Positions 35,023-44,243 of a stretch of 64,000 bases of DNA are shown here, one piece after another; the stretch's first letter is position 1, and each line of letters starts with the position of its first letter. The translations under genes and the position numbers were made by a program. This DNA comes from Mariniphaga sp. (GTDB lineage: Bacteria > Bacteroidota > Bacteroidia > Bacteroidales > Prolixibacteraceae): assembly GCA_024636975.1 (NCBI GenBank), contig JAGXGA010000053.1:62001-126000 (forward strand), in the 5' to 3' direction. The notes under the pieces were generated by a model that saw only the letters and a program-made list of their open reading frames with translations, had not been told where the DNA came from and ran no database searches.

Positions 35023-35923
35023 CCCGTTCCGCGAATTGCATAAGAAATAGTATGTGATTAATAGTGGTATACTTTAGAAAGTTGAAGAATGATAGTAAAC
35101 AGTCCGTTAAATTGGATATACAATATTACATGAGAAATAACATAAGAAAATTTGCAGTTATAGAGCCTGGAGAGACATTTTAGGGAACTATCCCTCTGCA
35201 CCGACCATGTTCCTGCCAACGATCCCTGAGAAATCAAGTATCTATAGCAATGCAGCCCCAATCAACCACCTCACGGCGCAACTGCCGGCCTGGGATTGAA
35301 AATCACCCTTTCCATGCGTTGCCAGGGAGATTCAAGATTTTTAGTTATATGGTAGTGATCCGTAATCATTAAAAGAACATGTCCTTAAGGAGTTCTTCTC
35401 TATACTAAATTCAATAATAACTCAATACAAATTCAATATTAACTCAGTGTAAATTCAATTATAATTGAATTTACACTGAGTTAATATTGAATTAATACTG
35501 AGTTTACATTGAGTTTAGTCAGGGGAAGGTATATTATATCTATTTTGGATTAGTCAGGATTCCGGGTAAAAGGTAGAAACATAAAATTGTAAATTCTCAA
35601 ATTTTAAATTATCAGAACTCAATTGAAAAATGAGTTTCTTTTTTGATCTGTCACATGATGGTTGAAATTTTTTATTGTTCCGGGCAGATATACACATCTT
35701 ATACTTGTTTCATCAGATGTTGGTAGTTTATTTTTATTTACTTACTTTTAGCACCATGTTAGCCAAAATCATTATTAAAATGAACATTATGTCTTTTGGT
35801 TAGCAGACAAAATATTCAGAATTTATGACATATATTTTATCTGATAATTTAACATAGAGCAGGAAAATTAATGATTAAGATTAGGAACATTTTTTTTCAT
35901 TGAAGCGCGCAAATGCTGGAGAC
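35023..35923. other. 900-bp gene-free region
   Basis: No complete gene is supported. It contains a GC-richer patch (about 35160-35345) of unknown origin, a small hairpin (AAGAAC...GTTCTT, about 35371-35397) and the giant palindrome at 35404-35519. The downstream kinase start is preceded by no clear TAnnTTTG element. Confidence 0.5.
35404..35519. repeat. 116-bp quasi-palindrome with a 64-bp perfect core
   Basis: The centre lies between 35461 and 35462. Positions 35430-35493 form a perfect palindrome of 64 bp, and pairing continues with a few mismatches out to 35404 and 35519. Each arm is itself built of 22-bp tandem units; left-arm copies start at 35407, 35429 and 35451 (AAATTCAATAnTAACTCA type). 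The sequence would extrude as a very long hairpin or cruciform. Confidence 0.9.
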
Positions 35924-37741
35924 ATGAAATTAAAAGTATTCGAATATTTTGGTCTGCAAAACCTCACAAGTGGCTGGAAGGCATTTTTGGTCCTGGTAAG
36001 CGGGCTTGCTATAACTGCAATTTTAACCAATCTGATCTATCATAACAAGGAGCGGGAAGCAAGAGAAGAACTTGCATCAATAAGTATGGAGATAGGGTTA
36101 AAGATTGATGCACGGCTTCATGCGCATGCTATAATGTTGCGCGCAGGTGCAGCCCATTTTGCTGCCAGTGATACCGTTACACGGGAAGATTGGAATAATT
36201 TTATGAAACGATCAAGGCTTGATATTAATCTGCCCGGCATTCAGGGGGTAGGTTACTCTGAAATTATTCCCCCCGACGAGTTGCAGGAACATATCAGGCA
36301 GGTAAGGCAGGAAGGTTTTCCCGATTATACTGTTTTTCCTGAAGGAGATAGAGAATTATATACAACCATAGTTTACCTGGAGCCGTTTTCTGGTCGAAAT
36401 CTTCGTGCTTTTGGGTACGATATGTATTCCGACCCCATTAGAAGAAGGGCTATGGAAGTGTCGCGCGATAACGATTTGGCAATACTTTCCGGTAAAGTAG
36501 GCCTGGTGCAGGAAACAGATGAAGATGTGCAGGCAGGGACGTTGATGTACGCTCCCTATTACGACCCGGATATGCCTGCCAACACGGTTGAGGAACGTAG
36601 GGAAGCCATAAGGGGGTGGGTTTACAGTCCTTACAGGATGAGGGATTTAATGCGGGGTATTTTAGGACAGTTTGATGAAGAGAATCAGGACAGGGTGCGC
36701 TTACAGATATTCGACAACAGTATTATTGATACGGCTTTGCTTTATGATAGTCAGTTAAACAGTTCTTCGGAAATAGTGAATACAAGTATGCGGTCCACTA
36801 TATCTCCTGTTGAATTTAACGGTACCAAATGGTGGCTGGTTTTTACACAATCGCGCGACCGTGCATTTTTTAGTATTAATGTATTAACCGTACTTATTAG
36901 TGGTATCATTATAAGTGTATTGATGTATTTGCTTTCACTATCGTATTTTAAAATTCGCCGCCGGTCAAATCAAATCAAAGATCAAAATGAAGAGCTTCAA
37001 AAATTAAATGCAACAAAAGACAAGTTCTTTTCAATTATTGCCCACGATTTAAAAAGTCCTTTTAATTCCATAATTGGTTTTAGTAAGATTTTAATTGACC
37101 AGACCCAACAGAAGAAATACGATAGTGTGGAACGATATGCTGATATCATTCACCAGTCATCGAACGTAGCAATGGAATTGCTGACAAACCTTATGGAATG
37201 GTCGCAATCGCAAACCGGAAGGATTGAATTTAATCCTGAAAAATTTGATCTGGTGAATTTAGTGCGTGAAGTAGAGCTTTTATTTACTGAATTGGCCAGT
37301 TATAAATCGGTTGAGATCAGAAAAGAGACTCCTGAATCGTTAGTTGTATTTGCCGATTATGAGATGGTGGGGACTATTTTGAGGAACCTGGTTTCGAATG
37401 CAGTGAAATTTACCAAACCTGGAGGAAATATAATTATATCGGCCAGGAAGGAATCACATGAAATTGTAGTTTCTGTAGCGGACACCGGTATAGGTATATC
37501 CAATGATAACATCGGTAAGTTGTTCCGGCTTGATGAAAGTTATTCAACTAAAGGCACACAAAATGAAAAAGGTACCGGGCTCGGGTTGATTCTATGCCGG
37601 GAGTTTGTTGATAAGCATGGAGGGAAAATCTGGGTTAAAAGTTTTGATAAAGATCTGAATGATATAAAATCACCAGGTTCAACATTCTATTTTACCCTCC
37701 CATTTGAAAATAAAACAGTAAAAAAACGGGCTGTTAACTAA
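35924..37741 (+). CDS. CHASE-domain sensor histidine kinase
   Basis: 605 residues from the ATG at 35924; an in-frame TTG at 35900 is less likely. A membrane helix (about 18-38) is followed by an extracellular CHASE domain (about 65-280, with GVGYSEIIP and YAPYYDP), a second helix (about 317-340) and a coiled segment. HisKA has H374 in IIAHDLKSP, and the HATPase domain shows NLVSNAVKF, DTGIGIS and GTGLGLIL. It should sense a periplasmic ligand. It has no adjacent regulator; its kinase core is close to that of the soluble kinase at 15716. A terminator overlaps its stop codon. Confidence 0.9.
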   Translation: MKLKVFEYFGLQNLTSGWKAFLVLVSGLAITAILTNLIYHNKEREAREELASISMEIGLKIDARLHAHAIMLRAGAAHFAASDTVTREDWNNFMKRSRLDINLPGIQGVGYSEIIPPDELQEHIRQVRQEGFPDYTVFPEGDRELYTTIVYLEPFSGRNLRAFGYDMYSDPIRRRAMEVSRDNDLAILSGKVGLVQETDEDVQAGTLMYAPYYDPDMPANTVEERREAIRGWVYSPYRMRDLMRGILGQFDEENQDRVRLQIFDNSIIDTALLYDSQLNSSSEIVNTSMRSTISPVEFNGTKWWLVFTQSRDRAFFSINVLTVLISGIIISVLMYLLSLSYFKIRRRSNQIKDQNEELQKLNATKDKFFSIIAHDLKSPFNSIIGFSKILIDQTQQKKYDSVERYADIIHQSSNVAMELLTNLMEWSQSQTGRIEFNPEKFDLVNLVREVELLFTELASYKSVEIRKETPESLVVFADYEMVGTILRNLVSNAVKFTKPGGNIIISARKESHEIVVSVADTGIGISNDNIGKLFRLDESYSTKGTQNEKGTGLGLILCREFVDKHGGKIWVKSFDKDLNDIKSPGSTFYFTLPFENKTVKKRAVN

Positions 37742-37769
37742 TCCTTGTGAAGAATTGTTTAACAGCCCG
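37727..37769. terminator. Hairpin between the CHASE kinase and araA
   Basis: CGGGCTGTTAA (37727-37737) pairs with TTAACAGCCCG (37759-37769). The left arm overlaps the end of the kinase gene, and A-rich sequence precedes it. It can stop transcripts from the convergent araA and the kinase. Confidence 0.7.
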
Positions 37770-37805
37770 AAAGTTAAAATTTTATTACTCCTGTTGAATT
37801 ATCGA

Positions 37806-39317
37806 TCAGGGCTTCAGTGCTCCTTCCAGCATGTAATACATTTCATTCCACCGGAGTTCATTCTTGAATGACGAAATTTTTGTGTCCTTATCAATAAGTA
37901 TCATTTCAATTCCGGCCATTTCTGCAAAATCTTCCATGTATTCGGTATTAACAGCCATGCTGAACGAAGTGTGATGAGCGCCTCCTGCCAGTATCCATGC
38001 TGCAGCACCAATCTGCAGGTTTGGCTGCGGAACCCACAATGCCCTTGCAACCGGCAGTTTTGGGAATTCTGCATCCGGTTTTACAACCTCTACATTATTT
38101 ACCAGCATTCGAAACCGATTGCCCATATCAACAATGGAGGCATTAATTGCCGGACCTTCCGGTACATTGAATACCAGCCTGGCCGGGTCATCTTTCCCGC
38201 CTATACCCAGTGGATGTACCTCAAGGCTTGCTTTTCCGGCTGCAGTAGAAGGGCATATTTCGAGCATGTGTGCTCCAAGTACCTTCATTCCATCCGGATT
38301 CATATGGTAGGTATAATCTTCCATAAAGGATGTGCCGCCATCGAGGCCTGCCGCCATCACTTTCATAGCCCGTACAAGGGCGGCATGTTTCCAGTCGCCC
38401 TCAGCGCCAAACCCGTAACCCTGAACCATTAGCCGCTGGACAGCCAGACCCGGAAGTTGGGCAAGGCCATGAAGATCTTCAAAGGTGGTAGTGAATGCTC
38501 CAAAATTTCCATCCTTGAGAAAAGCCTTCATCCCTAATTCATATCGGGCCTGAACCCTTACATTTTCGTGTAAGGCCCCTCCTTTGCGGCCGTCAGCTGC
38601 AATGTTATATAAACCTTCGTATTCTTTTACAAGGTTGTCTGTTTCTGCATCGGATACCTGATTGACTACTTTTACCAAATCGCCAATACCGTAACCGTTA
38701 ACTGAATAGCCGAGCTTTATCTGGGCTTCCACTTTATCGCCTTCTGTAACGGCTACCTCCCGCATATTGTCACCAAAACGTGCTACCTTCCCTCCCTGCC
38801 AGTCGTGCCAGGCTGCTGCAGCCCTCGACCAGATTCCAATCCGCTTCTGTACTTCCCCGTCTTTCCAGTGTCCTACAACCACTTTGCGGTTTTTACGAAG
38901 ACGGGTCACCATAAAGCCATATTCCCGTCCTCCGTGTGCCGACTGGTGCAGGTTCATATAATCCATATCAATATCGGCATATGGAATGTCGCGGTTAAAC
39001 TGGGTGTGCAGGTGAAGCAAAGGCTTGTTCAGGATTTTTAAACCGGCAATCCACATTTTTGCAGGCGAAAAAGTGTGCATCCAGGTTATCAAACCAATAC
39101 AGTTAGCCGTTGAATTAGCATCGACACATAAACGGGTAATGGCATCAGGCGTGATTAGTACCGGCTTGAAAACTACTTTTGCAGGAATGAAATCCGAGGC
39201 ATCAAGCGCATTAGAAATGGTTTCTGAATTTGCTGCTACCTGTTTTAAGGTTTCTTCTCCGTATAAATGCTGGCTTCCGGTTACAAACCAGATTTCCAAC
39301 TGTTTTAAATCAGTCAT
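37806..39317 (-). CDS. araA: L-arabinose isomerase
   Basis: 503 residues, the usual length. It converts L-arabinose to L-ribulose. Motifs of the family include [10 protein letters not shown] at the start, [24 protein letters not shown] with the catalytic Glu, the [12 protein letters not shown] segment, and GGAHHTSFS near the end. No araB or araD is adjacent, and no transporter, so the pathway must be completed elsewhere. A 21-bp palindrome lies just upstream of the promoter element, so arabinose-responsive repression is likely. Confidence 0.95.
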   Translation of the reverse strand: MTDLKQLEIWFVTGSQHLYGEETLKQVAANSETISNALDASDFIPAKVVFKPVLITPDAITRLCVDANSTANCIGLITWMHTFSPAKMWIAGLKILNKPLLHLHTQFNRDIPYADIDMDYMNLHQSAHGGREYGFMVTRLRKNRKVVVGHWKDGEVQKRIGIWSRAAAAWHDWQGGKVARFGDNMREVAVTEGDKVEAQIKLGYSVNGYGIGDLVKVVNQVSDAETDNLVKEYEGLYNIAADGRKGGALHENVRVQARYELGMKAFLKDGNFGAFTTTFEDLHGLAQLPGLAVQRLMVQGYGFGAEGDWKHAALVRAMKVMAAGLDGGTSFMEDYTYHMNPDGMKVLGAHMLEICPSTAAGKASLEVHPLGIGGKDDPARLVFNVPEGPAINASIVDMGNRFRMLVNNVEVVKPDAEFPKLPVARALWVPQPNLQIGAAAWILAGGAHHTSFSMAVNTEYMEDFAEMAGIEMILIDKDTKISSFKNELRWNEMYYMLEGALKP

Positions 39318-39342
39318 GGTTTAATGTTTTTTTATTTGAAGC

Positions 39343-39385
39343 TAAAGGTAAGAAATTATTTTTTAAAAGTATATTGTACACTTTT
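39343..39385 (-). promoter_or_regulatory. araA promoter and probable operator
   Basis: On the minus strand, TACCTTTA (39343-39350) is near the -7 consensus. The sequence at 39365-39385 is a 21-bp palindrome with AAAAGT and ACTTTT arms and two inner mismatch pairs; it spans the -33 region. A repressor bound there would block RNA polymerase. Bacteroides has a Nudix-related AraR that controls arabinose genes; whether this is its site is not known. Confidence 0.5.
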
Positions 39386-39404
39386 AATATTTCACTTCAG
39401 TGGC

Positions 39405-39923
39405 TTAAGGAAGGGCAGTGATTTTATCGGCAGAGATTTCGACAGCATAAACAGTATTCATTTGATTTATGCGCAGGATAAAGCGATTTTTTCCGCGGTG
39501 GCTCAGCAGTTCTCCCTGTACACCAATCAGCGGGCCATCGATAATTTCCACCCTTTTACCGGTTTCAAAATTTTCTTGTGAAACTTCAACAACGAAATCC
39601 GACTGGTTGAGCATTTTCTTTAGAAATTCAATTTGATACTTTGGTATCCGTGCCGGTTTTCCCTCGAACCGCACAAAACCTCCAACATGTTCGGTTCGGA
39701 GTACCTTTTCATATTCTTTTGAGCTGATGTTAACGAAACAATATCCTGAAATAATGGGCATTTCTACCCATTTTTTCCGATCTTTCCATTGTCTAAGTCT
39801 CTTCTGCAGGGGCAAAAAGCTTTCAATGTTTTGCTCCTCCAGTCTGGCATGAACCTTTTTTTCTGCCCGCGAGCGGGTAGTAACAACATGCCATTCTTTA
39901 GGGTTTGTCGGGTTTTTTGTCAT
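39405..39923 (-). CDS. UpxY/NusG-like transcription antiterminator
   Basis: 172 residues from the ATG at 39923; the frame opens further upstream, but the upstream part overlaps the next gene and is not protein-like. The NusG N-terminal domain (EWHVVTTRSRAEKKVHARLEEQNIESFLP) and a KOW domain (KRVEIIDGPLIGVQGELL) are both visible. UpxY-type proteins in Bacteroides act on the leader of polysaccharide operons. Here there is no such operon beside it, so the target is unknown. An IR hairpin sits 27-47 nt upstream. Confidence 0.85.
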   Translation of the reverse strand: MTKNPTNPKEWHVVTTRSRAEKKVHARLEEQNIESFLPLQKRLRQWKDRKKWVEMPIISGYCFVNISSKEYEKVLRTEHVGGFVRFEGKPARIPKYQIEFLKKMLNQSDFVVEVSQENFETGKRVEIIDGPLIGVQGELLSHRGKNRFILRINQMNTVYAVEISADKITALP

Positions 39924-39949
39924 AGTTAAGTTTTTGGTTAAACGAACTG

Positions 39950-39970
39950 TTTTGTTCACAGGGAACAAAA
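39950..39970 (-). promoter_or_regulatory. Inverted repeat upstream of the UpxY-like gene
   Basis: TTTTGTTC (39950-39957) and GAACAAAA (39963-39970) are perfect complements with a 5-nt spacer. It lies in the leader of the UpxY-like gene and may be an operator or leader hairpin. Confidence 0.4.
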
Positions 39971-40011
39971 ATATAAAAATAAGGTTTAGAATTACAATAA
40001 ATTGATTAGCG

Positions 40012-40824
40012 TCAATCACATAAAATGTAATTATCGCGTCGGGGGTTGACAAGTAGGACAGGAAGGTTGCCCGCTTTATTTATAATTTTCCTTTCAGGAA
40101 GGCCAATTAGCCAATCGATAGGTGTAATTACCGAACTTCCAAGCAATATAAATAAATCAGTATCTGAATTAAGGGCTAAATCCATAGCTTCAAAACAGTT
40201 GTTGAAGCTCGATTTTTTTCCTTTGTATATTTTATGACCGATTCCGGTTTTTTTGAACAGCTTTTTTGCCATCATCACATTTTGCATAACCAGCCGCTGT
40301 GAGTCACGACTTTTTTCATTTGCTGCCACAGCAATTATTTCGGATTTTGCAAACCGGCCGAACCAGGAGCACCATAATGTTGTATCGCTGTTCTCCCTGC
40401 GCAAATCAATGGGCAGGATAATTTTCTGAAATGGTGATACAGATGACCCCGGGTTAACAAATAAAAAGGGTACCGGACTTCGGGTTCCTGCAGTTGCATA
40501 TTTTTTATATTCGGATGAAGAAGCTATTAATACTATGGCTTCATGATTGTCGGCCAGAATTTCAGGCAGGTCATTTAGTTTTTCATCTGTAACATGTACA
40601 GAAGTTTTTAAAATGGGAATTTCCTTTTTGAGAGGTATAAGGTATTCATGTAATTTCATTTCAATTGAATCCCTAATCTTTCTTTCCTTTTTATTAAGCC
40701 GGTATAAAAGGCACAGTTCCTTTTTAAAAATATCTGCAACCTTAATACCATTAAGGATTAGATTTTTATCGTCACCAGACAGGGTGGTAAAAACTATTAT
40801 TTTTTGTTCCTTCTTTTCGTCCAT
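40012..40824 (-). CDS. Universal stress (UspA-type) protein
   Basis: 270 residues, tandem USP domains. The first (about 5-125) begins KIIVFTTLSGDDKNLI and the second (about 130-265) with KIILPIDLRRE. The C-terminal PVLLVNP segment is the usual end of a USP fold. The ATP-binding G-x2-G-x9-GS/T signature is only partly kept, so ATP binding is uncertain. It is divergent from the acyl-CoA synthetase gene, with 117 bp between. Confidence 0.75.
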   Translation of the reverse strand: MDEKKEQKIIVFTTLSGDDKNLILNGIKVADIFKKELCLLYRLNKKERKIRDSIEMKLHEYLIPLKKEIPILKTSVHVTDEKLNDLPEILADNHEAIVLIASSSEYKKYATAGTRSPVPFLFVNPGSSVSPFQKIILPIDLRRENSDTTLWCSWFGRFAKSEIIAVAANEKSRDSQRLVMQNVMMAKKLFKKTGIGHKIYKGKKSSFNNCFEAMDLALNSDTDLFILLGSSVITPIDWLIGLPERKIINKAGNLPVLLVNPRRDNYILCD

Positions 40825-40941
40825 TTTCAGAAATTTGGTAAAATTAAGAATTCTGTTCAGGAAAGTATTGGGGTGGATTGAAAAATATCAGGTTTATATG
40901 CTCTGAAAATATCTATTTTTATGCAAAATTAGCAGTGCCAC

Positions 40942-43020
40942 ATGATAAATGATAAACTATTCCGACCTGATAGCATAGCCATTATAGGGGCTTCAAACAA
41001 TACCATGAAACCAGGTGGAAAGATTGTTAAAAACCTCAAGGAACATTTTTATAAAGGGAAGCTGTATGCAGTCAACCCTCATGAGGATGAAATTCAGGGA
41101 ATAACGGCATATAAAAGTGCAGAAGATTTGCCTCAGGTTGATATGGCAATACTAGCCATTCCTGCCCAATTTTGCCTGCCTGTAGTGGAAATTCTTGCAT
41201 CACAGAAAAATACCAAAGCTTTCATCATTGTTTCTGCAGGGTTTGGTGAAGCCAGCAAAGAAGGGAAAAAGCTGGAACAACAAATTGCCGGGGTGGTTGA
41301 CAAATATGAGGGCTGCCTTATAGGGCCTAACTGCATTGGAGTAATGACGCCTCATCATGCCAGTGTATTTACTACACCTATACCCCCACTGACAAGCGGG
41401 GGCTGTGATTTTATTTCCGGTTCGGGAGCTACTGCTGTATTTATTATTGAATCAGGCATTCCGAAAGGTCTGCGATTTGCCAATGTTTTTTCGGTAGGCA
41501 ACAGTGCCCAAACAGGTGTTGAGGATATACTTGAATACCTTGATGTGAACTATGAACAGGGAGTCAGTCCCAAAGTAAAATTGCTTTACATTGAAAACAT
41601 CAATAATCCGGATAAACTTTTACTTCATGCTTCATCACTGGTCCGTAAGGGATGTAAGATTGCAGCTATAAAAGCCGGGAGCTCGGCTGCCGGAAGCAGG
41701 GCAGCATCGTCGCATACGGGGGCATTAACCAGCTCCGATGCCGCTGTGGAAGCACTGTTTCGCAAAGCTGGCATTGTTCGCTGCTTCGGACGTGAAGAAC
41801 TTACAACGGTTGCCAATGTATTTATGTGCAAGGAGCTAAAAGGCAGAAAACTGGCTATTATTACACATGCCGGGGGGCCGGGGGTTATGCTTACCGATGC
41901 ACTGGAAGATGGAGGTCTGAAAATTCCGCAAATTCCGGATTCTCCTGCCCGCAAGGTATTAAAAGAAAAATTATTTCCAGGTTCTTCACTTGAAAATCCT
42001 ATCGATTTTTTAGCAACAGGTACCGCTGAGCAATTGGGTGAGATAATTGATGCCTGTGAAAATGATTTTGATGTAGATGGTATGGCCGTCATTTTTGGCA
42101 GTCCGGGACTATTCCCGATTCGTGATGTTTATGAGGTGCTTAACGATAAAATGAAAATTTGCCAAAAGCCGGTATATCCTATATTGCCTTCAATAATCAA
42201 TGTTAAGGAAGATGTATCATTTTTTCTGTCGCATGGGAACGTTAACTTTCCCGATGAAGTGTTGCTGGGCAGAGCGCTTACAAAAGTTATCCATACACCT
42301 GCTCCTGCACCTTCTGAAACATTTTTGGAAGGCATCGATGTGAAAGTGATCCGCGATGTGGTTGAAGCAGCTTCCAATGGTTACCAGCCGCCGGAGGTCA
42401 TTCACCGGTTATTTGATGCAGCCGGAATTCCACGCGTGAAGGAAAAAGTAACACGGAGCGAAACAGAAGCCGTTTTGGCTGCTATGGGCATCGGTTTTCC
42501 GGTAGTGATGAAAGTAGTAGGGCCGGTACATAAAACCGATGTGGGGGGAGTGGTGTTGAATGTCAGGAATGTAGAACAGGTGCGCAAGGAGTTTCATCAC
42601 CTGAATGAAATAAAAGGGGCTGAAGGTGTATTGGTGGCACAGATGGCTTCAGGGAAAGAGCTATTCCTGGGCGCTACCTACGAACAGAATTTTGGACACG
42701 TTGTGCTTTGCGGTTTAGGGGGCATTTATGTGGAGGTGCTGAAGGATTTGTCCTCAGGTTTGGCGCCACTTTCCAAAAGCGAAGCGGCATCAATGCTCAG
42801 GCAGCTGAGGTCGTGGAAAATCCTGAAAGGATACCGGCGCCAGCAGGGGGTGAATATACCATTGTTTGAAGAAATCATAGTGCGGCTGTCAAGCCTGCTT
42901 CGCAACGCAACTGAGATAATAGAAATTGATATTAACCCGTTACTTGGTAATGAAACGGAAATTCTTGCCGTCGATGCCCGGATTAGGATTGAAAAAGAAC
43001 ATAAGGCTGAACATAAATAA
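40942..43020 (+). CDS. ADP-forming acyl-CoA (acetate) synthetase, fused subunits
   Basis: 692 residues. The N-terminal CoA-binding domain (IAIIGASNNTMKPGG) and succinyl-CoA-synthetase-like domains precede the phospho-acceptor H258 in SSHTGALTSSD. The C-terminal ATP-grasp domain (about 480-690) follows. The enzyme turns an acyl-CoA, ADP and phosphate into acid, CoA and ATP, or the reverse. The fused alpha-beta form is common in fermentative bacteria. It stands alone, so the acyl substrate cannot be inferred from neighbours. Confidence 0.9.
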   Translation: MINDKLFRPDSIAIIGASNNTMKPGGKIVKNLKEHFYKGKLYAVNPHEDEIQGITAYKSAEDLPQVDMAILAIPAQFCLPVVEILASQKNTKAFIIVSAGFGEASKEGKKLEQQIAGVVDKYEGCLIGPNCIGVMTPHHASVFTTPIPPLTSGGCDFISGSGATAVFIIESGIPKGLRFANVFSVGNSAQTGVEDILEYLDVNYEQGVSPKVKLLYIENINNPDKLLLHASSLVRKGCKIAAIKAGSSAAGSRAASSHTGALTSSDAAVEALFRKAGIVRCFGREELTTVANVFMCKELKGRKLAIITHAGGPGVMLTDALEDGGLKIPQIPDSPARKVLKEKLFPGSSLENPIDFLATGTAEQLGEIIDACENDFDVDGMAVIFGSPGLFPIRDVYEVLNDKMKICQKPVYPILPSIINVKEDVSFFLSHGNVNFPDEVLLGRALTKVIHTPAPAPSETFLEGIDVKVIRDVVEAASNGYQPPEVIHRLFDAAGIPRVKEKVTRSETEAVLAAMGIGFPVVMKVVGPVHKTDVGGVVLNVRNVEQVRKEFHHLNEIKGAEGVLVAQMASGKELFLGATYEQNFGHVVLCGLGGIYVEVLKDLSSGLAPLSKSEAASMLRQLRSWKILKGYRRQQGVNIPLFEEIIVRLSSLLRNATEIIEIDINPLLGNETEILAVDARIRIEKEHKAEHK

Positions 43021-43087
43021 TCATCTAAAAAGGCTGTATCCATATTAGCTGTACCATGTATTTAAAAAGTTATAAAACCTTATAAAA

Positions 43088-43837
43088 ATGAAAGACACAC
43101 AAAATGAATTTTATTCATCCATTTCAGAACACTATCATGAAATATTCCCTTATAATCCGGCACAGCTGAAATTTGTTGAAAGAAATTGCGATGGATTGGC
43201 AGGCAAAAAAATCCTTGACATAGGTTGTGCTACCGGTGAACTGGCTTTTCAACTGGCCACTGCCGGCGCTGAAGTTACCGGAATTGATTTGAACGAGGAT
43301 TTGTTGCAACGGGCTGAATCAGAAAAGCAGCATCCAAATCTAACCTTTCAAAAAGGGGATATGCTAAAATTGGAGGACGATTTTATAGGAAGACAATTTG
43401 ATGTTGTGCTTTGCTTTGGAAACACGCTGGTGCATCTTCCTTCTGCAGGACATGTGAAGGGAATGATGGACGGTGTCAGACAGGTATTGAAACCTGGCGG
43501 TTTATTATTGCTTCAGATTCTCAATTACGATTTCATTCTTTCTGAACCGGTCACTGAACTACCACTAATTGAAACCGGTAACATCAAATTTATTCGTAAA
43601 TACGGCAGTGAGCCTGGCAGCCTGTTAATTGAGTTTAAAACAGAACTGCACCTGAAGAAGGACGGAAAGGTAATTTCCAATAAAACACCGCTTCTGCCTC
43701 TAAAAAGCCATGAGCTTTTGGATTTATTGGGAGATTCAGCTTTTGAAAAAAGTTCCTTGTATTCCAATTTTAATGAAGAAAAATATGGTGGGAAACATTT
43801 ACCGCTCGTGGCAAAGTCTTTTTCACCAAAAGAATAA
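43088..43837 (+). CDS. Class I SAM-dependent methyltransferase
   Basis: 249 residues, cytoplasmic. Motif I is KILDIGCATGELAFQLA (about 38-54), then GIDLNEDL, and a post-motif FDVVLCFGNTLVHL. It resembles UbiE/Tam-like small-molecule methyltransferases. Substrate unknown. It begins 67 nt after the acyl-CoA synthetase stop, so cotranscription is possible. Confidence 0.8.
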   Translation: MKDTQNEFYSSISEHYHEIFPYNPAQLKFVERNCDGLAGKKILDIGCATGELAFQLATAGAEVTGIDLNEDLLQRAESEKQHPNLTFQKGDMLKLEDDFIGRQFDVVLCFGNTLVHLPSAGHVKGMMDGVRQVLKPGGLLLLQILNYDFILSEPVTELPLIETGNIKFIRKYGSEPGSLLIEFKTELHLKKDGKVISNKTPLLPLKSHELLDLLGDSAFEKSSLYSNFNEEKYGGKHLPLVAKSFSPKE

Positions 43838-43911
43838 GACCGTAAATAATTTTTATACTTTTATAATTCTGTCGGCAGGATTACATTTACCTTGATTAAA
43901 TCAATCAGAAA

Positions 43912-44226
43912 ATGAAAAGAGCAGCATTTAAAATGTATCTTAATAAAGGCCAGATAGCTGATTATAAACAGCGGCATCAGGAAATCTGGCCTGAGCTGAA
44001 GAATCTGTTAAAAGAAGCGGGTATCAGTGAATATTCAATTTTTTTTGATGAGGAATCAAGTTCCTTGTTTGCCTTTCAGAAAGTTGACAAAGATGGCAGC
44101 TCACAAGATTTGGGGCAAGTTGATACCGTAAAAAGGTGGTGGAAATTTATGTCGGATATAATGAAGACCAATGACGATAATTCACCGGTTACAAAACCGT
44201 TGGAAGAGGTTTTTTATATGGAATAA
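43912..44226 (+). CDS. rhaM: L-rhamnose mutarotase
   Basis: 104 residues, the family's usual length. It interconverts the anomers of L-rhamnose so that the isomerase has its substrate. RHQEIWPEL (with the catalytic His, about 22), SIFFDEESSSLFAF and RWWKFMSDIM are family features. It lies 17 nt before rhaA, so the two are cotranscribed. No rhaB or rhaD is present in the window. Confidence 0.92.
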   Translation: MKRAAFKMYLNKGQIADYKQRHQEIWPELKNLLKEAGISEYSIFFDEESSSLFAFQKVDKDGSSQDLGQVDTVKRWWKFMSDIMKTNDDNSPVTKPLEEVFYME

Positions 44227-44243
44227 AATTTAAATCAAATCAT

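Noticed and set aside
35160-35345. GC-richer patch with short coding-like fragments in the gene-free region
   Set aside because: Stops in every frame and no recognisable match; may be a relic of mobile DNA.
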